7,335 nucleotides of DNA, from positions 1-7,335 of the forward strand of contig JAKJBT010000080.1 of NCBI GenBank assembly GCA_022706865.1, read 5' to 3'. Of the stretch, positions 1 through 5,101 are shown piece after piece. The translations under genes were made by a program, and so were the position numbers. How positions within the stretch are numbered: position 1 is the first letter of the stretch; each line of letters opens with the position of its first letter. Source of the stretch: Bacillota bacterium. Lineage in GTDB: Bacteria; Bacillota_A; Clostridia; Lutisporales; Lutisporaceae. The notes under the pieces are model-generated. The model was given only the letters and a program-made list of their open reading frames with translations, was not told the origin of the DNA and made no database searches.

Positions 1-7
1 CAAATCA

Positions 8-12
8 CTCCT
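8..12 (-). promoter_or_regulatory. SD-like site for a possible gene just off the left edge
   Basis: Read on the minus strand, the first bases of the window give AGGAG followed by seven bases (TGATTTG) up to the edge. A start codon immediately outside the window would then be at ideal distance. The minus strand of positions 1-60 is also the more purine-rich one. No coding sequence of such a gene lies inside the window, so this is inference from spacing only. The alternative is that a plus-strand gene ends here (frame 2 has a TGA at 47-49) ahead of the terminator at 60-92. Confidence 0.35.
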
Positions 13-59
13 GTCGATGTTTTCTGGACAATTACATTCTACAGTTTGATTTGTATGAT

Positions 60-92
60 GGGAAGGGGTTTTTGCCTCTTCCCTTTATTTTT
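60..92 (+). terminator. Rho-independent terminator reading rightward
   Basis: GGGAAGGGG (60-68) pairs with CCTCTTCCC (75-83) as a nine-base-pair stem with one G-U pair and a six-base loop, TTTTTG. The tail is TTTATTTTT (84-92). This is a textbook intrinsic terminator for the plus strand. The minus strand lacks a U-tract after the stem, so it is probably not bidirectional. It would end transcription entering from the left. No plus-strand gene can be firmly identified before it; a short open stretch ending with TGA at 47-49 is the best candidate for a 3' end. Confidence 0.75.
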
Positions 93-116
93 GCCTTTTA
101 TTTTGCCAATGAAAAT

Positions 117-216
117 TATACTCTAAGCCCATGTGCGTTTTGCGTAGCAAAAAATCGCACGGGCATTTAAATAAAGGATATAATATGCGCCCGCGCATAT
201 TATATCATAGAGTCTA
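117..216. repeat. Nested palindromic block that can fold as a three-way junction
   Basis: Three sets of complementary arms are nested here. Hairpin 1 pairs GCCC-GTGCG-TTTTGC (127-143, with AT bulged) with GCAAAA-CGCAC-GGGC (147-164, with a three-base bulge) around a GTA loop. Hairpin 2 is a perfect 14-bp inverted repeat (177-190 with 193-206) separated by CC. An outer helix brings 117-125 together with 208-216 (six pairs, one mismatch, two pairs). I see no ORF inside it. It may be a structured RNA 3' region, a dispersed palindromic repeat, or simply a double terminator behind nadE. Confidence 0.5.
165..206 (-). terminator. Probable terminator of nadE
   Basis: On the minus strand, about 30 bases after the nadE stop, there is a perfect 14-bp palindrome with GATATAATATGCGC arms. 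It is followed by the T-rich tail CCTTTATTTAAAT (176-165). The tail is interrupted by A residues, so termination may be incomplete. The palindrome is also part of the larger nested block at 117-216. The arms contain TATAAT on both strands, but no suitable -35 box was found to support a promoter. Confidence 0.45.
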
Positions 217-236
217 TCACTAATGCAAAAACTTCC

Positions 237-974
237 CTAATCCTGCTTTTCAGATGGTACAAACCTTGGTGCCATCGTTCTCTTATGTTCACTTCTCTTA
301 TTCATGGCATCCACTTTTTTCTTTATATGCTCCGCTGCATTTCCTGTAAGTATGTAATTGTCTAGCTCAGTATAAGTCATACCCATCTCATTCTCATCGG
401 TTTGATTCTCCCAGAGGCCTGCCGTGGGCGGTTTTGTAATAACTGCTTCCGGAATACCCAGCTTATATGCCAGCTCTACTACTTCGCCTTTTACGAAGCT
501 GGTCAAAGGCATGATGTCTGCTCCCCCGTCGCCATATTTTGTAAAGTAGCCTATAGTGAATTCGCATCTGTTCCCTGTTCCGGACACCAGATAATTTCTT
601 AATCCTGCATAATAATATAATGTAATCATTCTAAGCCTTGACTTGATATTTGCTACTGCAAGCCTTGGATCGCTTTCCTGTACTCCAAGCACAGATTTCA
701 TAGAATCAAAAGCCTTATCAAGAACCACAGTCTTTGTTTCCAGTCCTATAGCTTCAGCTACAGCAATTGCGTGCTCCTCATCTATAGGATTGCTGTAGCA
801 GGGCATTATTACTCCCAGCGAATCGGAAGGAAATGCTTTCTTGCATAGTGCAGCCACAACCGCAGAGTCTATGCCCCCTGAAAGGCCAAATACAACACCC
901 TTTGCACCTGCCCCTTCAACCGTGTTTCTTATCCATTCCACTGCTTCATTTATCACTGTATCAGCATTAATCAT
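237..974 (-). CDS. nadE: NH3-dependent NAD(+) synthetase
   Basis: This enzyme catalyses the last step of NAD biosynthesis: deamido-NAD is adenylylated with ATP and then amidated with ammonia. The 245-residue product is the single-domain form. It has no glutaminase (nitrilase-like) domain, so it should use free NH3. Visible motifs are the ATP-pyrophosphatase P-loop SGGIDS (residues 32-37), the substrate-binding GTGNRCE (132-138), YFTKYGDGGADIMPL (143-157), KPPTAGLW (181-188) and QTDENEMG (191-198), all in family order. I chose ATG 974-972 because GGAGGT lies six bases upstream; an in-frame ATG at 1007 would add eleven residues that do not look like family sequence. The gene stands alone, with a palindromic terminator downstream and a repeat-rich divergent spacer upstream. 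The family call is firm. The ammonia-only inference follows from the missing domain. Confidence 0.95.
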   Translation of the reverse strand: MINADTVINEAVEWIRNTVEGAGAKGVVFGLSGGIDSAVVAALCKKAFPSDSLGVIMPCYSNPIDEEHAIAVAEAIGLETKTVVLDKAFDSMKSVLGVQESDPRLAVANIKSRLRMITLYYYAGLRNYLVSGTGNRCEFTIGYFTKYGDGGADIMPLTSFVKGEVVELAYKLGIPEAVITKPPTAGLWENQTDENEMGMTYTELDNYILTGNAAEHIKKKVDAMNKRSEHKRTMAPRFVPSEKQD

Positions 975-980
975 TTGCGT

Positions 981-986
981 ACCTCC
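981..986 (-). promoter_or_regulatory. nadE ribosome binding site
   Basis: GGAGGT on the minus strand sits six bases before the ATG at 974. It settles the start codon in favour of this ATG over the upstream in-frame ATG at 1007, which would place the SD inside the coding region. Confidence 0.85.
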
Positions 987-1067
987 ATCAAAACAATAGT
1001 TTTTCAATCATTGCCGCAGTTATTTTCTATCTATAAGTATTATAATAGCATTCATAAAAAATGATGT

Positions 1068-1182
1068 AAATAATCCATGTAGTATAATGCAAATAATCCA
1101 TGTAGTATAATGCAAATAATCCATATAGTATAATGCAAACATTTGTTATAGTATAATGCAGACATTTGTTATGCTCTAAGTG
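1068..1182. repeat. Tandem array of a 23-bp unit, about five copies
   Basis: Copies 1 and 2 (1068-1090, 1091-1113) are identical. Copy 3 (1114-1136) differs by one base. Copy 4 (1137-1159) keeps the TAGTATAATGC end but has a diverged front half. Copy 5 (1160-1182) resembles the front half of copy 4 and then decays. Each good copy contains TATAATGC, so four TATAAT boxes recur every 23 bp. That is the distance from a -35 box to the next -10 box, but none has a good TTGACA partner. The array lies between two divergently transcribed genes. It could change copy number by strand slippage and alter spacing or expression; that is inference. Confidence 0.85.
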
Positions 1183-1286
1183 TTCCTCACTGAGAATTTT
1201 TACATGCAATAATAAAGCAGGTAATGCAGAGATTAATACTGAGAACGATAAGTAAATATCAGATTCATTATGTAATTGGAGCAATT

Positions 1287-1646
1287 ATGAAAAATAAGAA
1301 TGTACTAAAAACTGCATTAATTGGCTTCGCTGCGGGTATTGTCAATGGTATATTCGGTTCCGGAGGCGGCACTATTCTGGTTCCGTGTCTTGTATTCCTC
1401 ATGGACATTGAAGATCACAAGGCCCATGCAACTGCAATTTCTATAATACTTCCTATATCACTTATCAGTTCATTTATCTATTTCAGGTACGATGTGGCGG
1501 ATCTTTCTCTTACCCTTAAGGTTGCTGCCGGTTCAGTCCTTGGAGCATTATTCGGCTCCTTTCTTTTAAACAGGGTTCCAATAAATACCCTCAGAAAAAT
1601 ATTCGGCATATTTATGATACTTGCAGCCATAAGGATGGTGTTTTGA
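1287..1646 (+). CDS. TSUP (TauE/SafE-like) permease, N-terminal half-size subunit
   Basis: This is a 119-residue membrane protein equal to one repeat of the TSUP/DUF81 family. Members of that family export or import sulfur-containing or other organic anions, and the substrate cannot be told here. The signature GFAAGIVNGIFGSGGGTILVP (residues 13-33) opens the first helical hairpin. Hydrophobic segments follow at about 31-40, 50-66, 77-94 and 104-118, giving roughly four membrane spans. Full-length members are about 250 residues with two such repeats, so this is half of one. ATG 1287 is preferred because TTGGAG ends five bases upstream; the frame extends further up without a better start. Its TGA overlaps the next start by one base, indicating translational coupling. 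The partner presumably supplies the second half. The family call is firm, the substrate unknown. Confidence 0.85.
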   Translation: MKNKNVLKTALIGFAAGIVNGIFGSGGGTILVPCLVFLMDIEDHKAHATAISIILPISLISSFIYFRYDVADLSLTLKVAAGSVLGALFGSFLLNRVPINTLRKIFGIFMILAAIRMVF

Positions 1647-2032
1647 TGCTTACGGTACTTATAGGCTTTGCGTCGGGTATAATAAGCGGTATGGGTATAG
1701 GGGGAGGTACCTTGTTGATACCCGCATTGGTTTTTATTATAGGCACCAACCAGCAGGTAGCCCAGAGCATAAACCTGCTGGTGTTTATACCCTCTGCCGC
1801 AGCAGCCCTGTTTGTACATGCAAGAAAGCGCAATATTGAAAAAGGTTTGCTCTTTAAACTTGCAGTCACAGGCTGTGCAGGGGCTGTCATCGGCTCCCTT
1901 GTTGCAGTTAATTTGGACTCCGGTATTTTAAAAAAGGTATTCGGAGCATTCCTGCTTATAATGGGAATATATGAAATATCCTCCAAGAGCAAAGAAAAAA
2001 ATACTAAGACCGGAAAGGAGGGCTGCAGATGA
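1646..2032 (+). CDS. TSUP (TauE/SafE-like) permease, C-terminal half-size subunit
   Basis: This 128-residue membrane protein is homologous to the gene before it. GFASGIISGMGIGGGTLLIP (residues 7-26) matches the upstream signature almost position for position, and the later segments (KVFGAFLLIMGIYE, 97-110) align with the upstream KIFGIFMILAAIR. Three to four further hydrophobic spans are visible, then a charged cytosolic-looking tail rich in Lys and Glu (113-128). The start ATG overlaps the upstream TGA (TGATG); a TTG one codon earlier is possible. AAGGATGG ten bases before is a weak SD, which fits coupled translation. With the upstream gene it would build one two-repeat transporter as a heterodimer. 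Adding one T to the TTTT at 1641-1644 would fuse the two frames, so a split ancestral gene is plausible. Confidence 0.85.
   Translation: MLTVLIGFASGIISGMGIGGGTLLIPALVFIIGTNQQVAQSINLLVFIPSAAAALFVHARKRNIEKGLLFKLAVTGCAGAVIGSLVAVNLDSGILKKVFGAFLLIMGIYEISSKSKEKNTKTGKEGCR
2014..2021 (+). promoter_or_regulatory. Strong SD for the small overlapping gene
   Basis: AAAGGAGG lies seven bases before the ATG at 2029, inside the 3' end of the second permease gene. It is a nearly perfect anti-SD match at ideal spacing. It is the main argument that the following 51-codon frame is translated. Confidence 0.75.
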
Positions 2033-2184
2033 AGATCAGGAGATTGATGGCTGCCTATGCTTTGGCGAGAGGCGTGATGAAATACCGCCGGAGCAGGCAG
2101 AACAGTCCTGCCGATAAATTCGAAAAATGCGAAAACTATTACAGATGTGATGATGATGAAAAGGACGGAAGAGGAAATTATTAA
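2029..2184 (+). CDS. Small 51-residue protein coupled to the TSUP genes, function unknown
   Basis: The frame starts with ATG 2029, overlapping the stop of the second permease gene by four bases (ATGA), and ends with TAA at 2182-2184. Support comes from the strong SD at 2014-2021, the operon-style overlap, and a frame that fills the gap exactly up to the convergent neighbour. The product begins MKIRRLMAAYALARGVMKYR, a basic segment with an Ala-rich patch that could be a short amphipathic helix. It then turns hydrophilic, with two cysteines (C34, C40) and an acidic run DDDEKD (41-46). No transmembrane span long enough to be certain is present, and I do not recognise a family. Co-translation with the permease halves suggests a small accessory or membrane-associated subunit, but that is inference. 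Confidence 0.6.
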   Translation: MKIRRLMAAYALARGVMKYRRSRQNSPADKFEKCENYYRCDDDEKDGRGNY

Positions 2185-2198
2185 ATCAGCCCTCTTCC
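2167..2198. terminator. Inverted repeat across the convergent gene ends
   Basis: GGAAGAGG (2167-2174) pairs perfectly with CCTCTTCC (2191-2198) over a 16-base AT-rich loop that contains both stop codons. One arm encodes the last residues of the small plus-strand protein and the other the last residues of the minus-strand transporter. U-tracts are poor on both sides (AATTT rightward, CCTTTT leftward), so a bidirectional terminator is plausible but weak. Confidence 0.4.
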
Positions 2199-3103
2199 AA
2201 TTTGCCCTCATACTGCAGTATTATTATTGAACCCATTATCAGCAGTATCCCGGCAAGTTGAACAAGCCCCATTCTTTCACCCAGCACAAGAAATGAAAGC
2301 AATATAGTTATCGGAAGCTCTGAGGTCGCAACTATGCTTGCCTTATCCGCTCCTATTAGCTTTATGCCCTTGTAAAGGAATATAACGGGCAGTATCCCTG
2401 AAACCACCGCAAGCTCAAGAATGTATATCAAAAGCTCTGAAGTCATTAAAAACTCGAACCTGAAAAAGCCCGGATGAAGTATCATTGAAACTGCCAGAGT
2501 TGTGAGATTTGTATAGAAGGTAATAACTAAAGGCTCAATATCTTTAAGCTTCACATCAGCATATACATTGTAAAAGGCATAAGTACAGCTGGACATTATT
2601 CCAAACACAAGTCCGATAAGAGGAGTTTCTGCAATATCAATATTGAACACATTAATAACCATAGTACTTCCAAAAAAAGCAGCCAGCAATGCTAAATTGC
2701 TCGTATGCGTAATCCTCCTGGTTTTTGCAGCCATGAAATAAAGACTGACCAGTACAGGATGAGTAAACAGCAGCATAGAAGCAATTCCCGCATTCAATTT
2801 CTCCAGTGCCAGGTAAAAAAGAATTGTCGTACACGAGCTTCCAATCAATCCTTGTATCAGAACAGCCTTTAAGCTTTCCTTCGGAAGGCTGAGCTTTCTT
2901 ATACCCGCTATAACAAAATATACAAGCATAAAAATAAATGATGTCGCATACTGCAATATAAGCAAGTCAAAAATTCTGATCCCTATATTCATTACGGTCT
3001 TGCCTATTACTGCTATCAATGCAAAGAAAAATGCTGCCAATAAAACATATACATATCCCGCTTTATTTCTGTTCAAAGAATAACCCCCATTGCTAAATAA
3101 CAT
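2186..3103 (-). CDS. EamA/DMT-family transporter
   Basis: This is a 305-residue integral membrane protein of the drug/metabolite transporter superfamily with about ten hydrophobic spans. It shows the internal duplication typical of two EamA domains (about residues 16-150 and 162-296). Family features include FYLALEKLNAGIASMLLFTHP (95-115) in the first half and the matching FLYKGIKLIGADKASIVATSELP (242-264) followed by LVLGERMGLVQLAGILLIMGSIIIL in the second. The family exports small metabolites or amino acids; the substrate is not predictable. The gene overlaps the end of hflX by 11 bases and probably shares its transcript. Two starts compete: ATG at 3103, with only a distant AGG, and TTG at 3076 (residue 10), seven bases after GGGGG, which leaves a more usual short N-terminus before span 1. 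The family call is firm; the start is undecided. Confidence 0.88.
   Translation of the reverse strand: MLFSNGGYSLNRNKAGYVYVLLAAFFFALIAVIGKTVMNIGIRIFDLLILQYATSFIFMLVYFVIAGIRKLSLPKESLKAVLIQGLIGSSCTTILFYLALEKLNAGIASMLLFTHPVLVSLYFMAAKTRRITHTSNLALLAAFFGSTMVINVFNIDIAETPLIGLVFGIMSSCTYAFYNVYADVKLKDIEPLVITFYTNLTTLAVSMILHPGFFRFEFLMTSELLIYILELAVVSGILPVIFLYKGIKLIGADKASIVATSELPITILLSFLVLGERMGLVQLAGILLIMGSIIILQYEGKLEEG
3084..3088 (-). promoter_or_regulatory. Possible internal SD favouring a TTG start of the EamA gene
   Basis: GGGGG on the minus strand lies seven bases before the TTG codon at 3076-3074. If used, the transporter would have 296 residues and no overlap with hflX. The ATG at 3103 has weaker SD support, but overlap with the upstream gene could compensate by coupling. 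Confidence 0.4.
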
Positions 3104-4859
3104 ATTTTCTTAACCTTCCGAAGCTTATTTCATCAACCACAGCCTTAATATGGATTCCATCCTCCACGTACTGCTCCTCTATTACTTCATTTGCACTTTT
3201 ATAGACTTCAGAAACCATATTGCCCTCCGTATAAGGGATCAACAGTTCCACTGTCCTTGACTGCATAGCTGCAAAGCCTTCTATCAGTTCGAGCAGCTTG
3301 GATAGCCCTGTCCTCTCGGAAGCGGAAATAAGCACCGTATTATCCATGTCTTCATACTCCTCCGGGGTGAATTTACCGGGGCATTTATCAATTTTGTTTA
3401 TGGCCATAATTGAAGCTTTGTCACCTGCTCCCAGCTCTGATAGGACATCAATAACCACTCTTGCCTGTTCTTCATAATCAGGATTGCTTCCATCCACTAC
3501 ATGTATCAGGAGATCTGCATAAACCACCTCTTCCAGAGTTGACTTAAAGGCTTCAATCAAATCATGAGGCAGCTTTCTGATAAATCCAACAGTATCAGTT
3601 ACCAGTACTTCCTTTCCGTTTCCCAGCGTTACCCTTCTGGTGGTGGGATCCAAGGTGGCAAACAACTGGTCTTCAGCATATATGTCGGCATCCGCAAGGC
3701 TGTTAAGCAGCGTAGATTTACCTGCATTTGTATATCCCACAAGGCATACCTGAAAGGCCTTTCCTGAGACCCTGCCTTCCCGCTGAAGATCCCTATGCTT
3801 TTTTAACTGTTTAAGCTCGTTTTCCAGATCGTTAAGCCTATCTCTTATTCGCCTTCTGTCCACCTCCAGCTTTTTCTCCCCGGGGCCCCTGGTGCCGATA
3901 CCTCCTCCTGTTCTTGACATTTGCAGCCCCAATCCGATTAATCGCGGCATCATATATTTTAGCTGAGCCAGCTCTACCTGAAGCTTGCCTTCCCTGGATC
4001 TTGCCCTCTGTGCGAATATATCCAGTATCAGCTGTGTCCTGTCTATCACCTTAAGTCCAAGGGCTTCTTCAAGGTTCCTTATCTGGGCACCGGAAAGCTC
4101 TTCGTCAAATACCGCAAGATTTGCCCCCACTGCCTGACTGAGAAGCATAAGCTCCTTAAGCTTTCCTTTCCCTATGAAAAAGGCGGTATCCTTTTTATCT
4201 CTGCTCTGAACCATCCTGCCGACCTCGCAGCCTCCTGCCGTTTTCAGAAGCTCCCCAAGCTCCTCCAGGGCTTCCTCATCCTCTACTCCTACAAGCACTG
4301 CCCGTTCTGAATCGCTGTCAACCTCCTTGCTTGATTTTCTAATGTCCTTCATGGCTGCTTCAGCCTCATTGATTATATCAAGGATATTTATCTTCATGAG
4401 CCTGTTCAAGCTATATGGCCCCATGACAACTGCCCGCAGCTGTTTATCGCTGTCAGCCCCAAGAAAAGCCATAGTGGCATTGGTCATTTTACCATCGGAT
4501 ACCCCTACTGCCGACATAATGTCAAATTTCATCCGTTTTAAAGCAGAGATATCCACCTCTGAAAGCCCGGCAAAGCCATTTGGATGTGTGTGCAGGCATC
4601 TGACCCCGCTTAAGCTTTCTTCCGACCTTCTGATATTAAAATCCTTCAGGGTTACAGTGTTTTCATCTCCGATGCTTGCATCAAGAACCATGCCTCTTCT
4701 GTCTATATATACTGCAATTTCCTTACCGGTTTCTTCCGTAATATCGCAGATTTCCGCAATTATCTCCTCTGAAGCCAGTTGATATTTTTCAACTGTCGAT
4801 TCTTTAAGAGCCTCCAGCCTTTTCAATAACGACTTCTTGATACCTGTCGTATTTTCCAT
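3093..4859 (-). CDS. hflX: GTPase HflX with N-terminal JAMM/MPN-like extension
   Basis: HflX is a ribosome-associated GTPase that in studied bacteria splits or rescues stalled 70S ribosomes under stress. The HflX N-domain runs from about residue 187 to 365, including FIGKGKLKEL (228-237) and the glycine-rich GTRGPGEKKLEVDRRR (322-337), then a helical linker. The G domain shows G1 GYTNAGKS (375-382), G2 Thr around 402-407, G3 DTVG (422-425), G4 NKID (488-491) and G5 SA (512-513). A short C-terminal domain follows. At 588 residues it is about 160 longer than E. coli HflX (426). The excess is residues 1-185, where E47, H90-T-H92-P and S100-x-x-D103 form a JAMM-type metal site pattern. The start ATG has AAGGGTGA about five bases upstream. 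The HflX identity is firm; the extra domain's fold is inferred from motif only. Confidence 0.95.
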   Translation of the reverse strand: MENTTGIKKSLLKRLEALKESTVEKYQLASEEIIAEICDITEETGKEIAVYIDRRGMVLDASIGDENTVTLKDFNIRRSEESLSGVRCLHTHPNGFAGLSEVDISALKRMKFDIMSAVGVSDGKMTNATMAFLGADSDKQLRAVVMGPYSLNRLMKINILDIINEAEAAMKDIRKSSKEVDSDSERAVLVGVEDEEALEELGELLKTAGGCEVGRMVQSRDKKDTAFFIGKGKLKELMLLSQAVGANLAVFDEELSGAQIRNLEEALGLKVIDRTQLILDIFAQRARSREGKLQVELAQLKYMMPRLIGLGLQMSRTGGGIGTRGPGEKKLEVDRRRIRDRLNDLENELKQLKKHRDLQREGRVSGKAFQVCLVGYTNAGKSTLLNSLADADIYAEDQLFATLDPTTRRVTLGNGKEVLVTDTVGFIRKLPHDLIEAFKSTLEEVVYADLLIHVVDGSNPDYEEQARVVIDVLSELGAGDKASIMAINKIDKCPGKFTPEEYEDMDNTVLISASERTGLSKLLELIEGFAAMQSRTVELLIPYTEGNMVSEVYKSANEVIEEQYVEDGIHIKAVVDEISFGRLRKYVI

Positions 4860-4894
4860 ATAATCACCCTTATGCTAATAGTTTGATATAAGAT

Positions 4895-4923
4895 ATTTTA
4901 ACATACAATTACATGCAATATAA
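4895..4923 (-). promoter_or_regulatory. Possible hflX promoter
   Basis: On the minus strand an extended -10, TG-T-TAAAAT (TAAAAT at 4900-4895), lies 17 bases after TTATAT (4923-4918), a weak -35. The extended -10 could compensate. Transcription would begin about 30 bases before the hflX start codon and would also serve the overlapping EamA gene. Confidence 0.35.
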
Positions 4924-5002
4924 CGAAGAGATAAAAAATGTTCCCTTCTCTGCGAAATCCCCCGCCTTGTTGAAACATTTAGACGAATCTTGCCTGTTGC
5001 TG

Positions 5003-5016
5003 ATATGAAATCATAT
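5003..5016. promoter_or_regulatory. Short palindrome upstream of the hflK promoter
   Basis: ATATGA-AA-TCATAT is a perfect 6-bp inverted repeat with a two-base centre. It lies 20 bases before the -35 box of the hflKC promoter, in the shared region with divergent hflX. Position and symmetry would suit a regulator site, but a palindrome this short can arise by chance in AT-rich DNA. Confidence 0.25.
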
Positions 5017-5036
5017 GACTATTCTGAGATAATTGT

Positions 5037-5065
5037 TGATAAATACTATACTTTTTGTCTATAAT
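5037..5065 (+). promoter_or_regulatory. Sigma-A-type promoter of hflKC
   Basis: TTGATA (5037-5042) and TATAAT (5060-5065) are separated by exactly 17 bases: five of six consensus matches at -35 and six of six at -10. Transcription would begin near 5072 and leave a leader of about 30 bases containing the SD. It also rules out the in-frame TTG at 5033, which would lie upstream of the transcript start. Confidence 0.8.
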
Positions 5066-5088
5066 TTAATAAGCATAATACACTTTGC

Positions 5089-5093
5089 GGAGG
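5089..5093 (+). promoter_or_regulatory. hflK ribosome binding site
   Basis: GGAGG (part of GGAGGGTGA) lies eight bases before GTG 5102. With the promoter at 5037-5065 it fixes this GTG as the start, although the frame is open further upstream. Confidence 0.85.
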
Positions 5094-5101
5094 GTGAAAT
5101 C

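Larger units (their letters stand above)
975..1286. other. 312-base spacer between divergent nadE and TSUP genes
   Basis: The spacer holds the nadE SD, a TATAAT on the minus strand (1044-1039) that could be the nadE -10 box but lacks a good -35, the 23-bp tandem repeat at 1068-1182, and the leader of the permease operon. A TTTACA at 1199-1204 could be a -35 for the permease genes, but no convincing -10 lies 16-18 bases further on. I see no supported gene in it. The open frame on the minus strand is a translation of the repeat. Confidence 0.6.

Noticed and set aside
3..170. Plus-strand open frame running through the left-edge terminator
   Set aside because: It translates the hairpin and its U-tract into a Phe/Leu/Pro string. 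The strong intrinsic terminator argues against coding here.
1068..1159. CRISPR array
   Set aside because: The 23-bp units abut without spacers, so this is a simple tandem repeat. No cas gene is nearby.
1027..1284. Minus-strand open frame of 85 codons in the nadE/TSUP spacer
   Set aside because: Its Tyr/Ile-rich periodic sequence is just the translation of the 23-bp tandem repeat, and it has no convincing SD.
1612..2211. Long minus-strand frame opposite the permease genes
   Set aside because: It is antisense to two well-supported TSUP genes and the small gene, and its sequence is the mirror of their hydrophobic segments. No family features are visible.
4327..4782. Plus-strand frame of 151 codons inside hflX
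   Set aside because: It is antisense to the hflX N-terminal region, Ser/Ile/Leu-rich as expected for a shadow, and lacks an SD.
5033..5101. Upstream extension of hflK from TTG 5033
   Set aside because: It would start upstream of the promoter's -35 box. GTG 5102 has a strong SD and a normal N-terminus.
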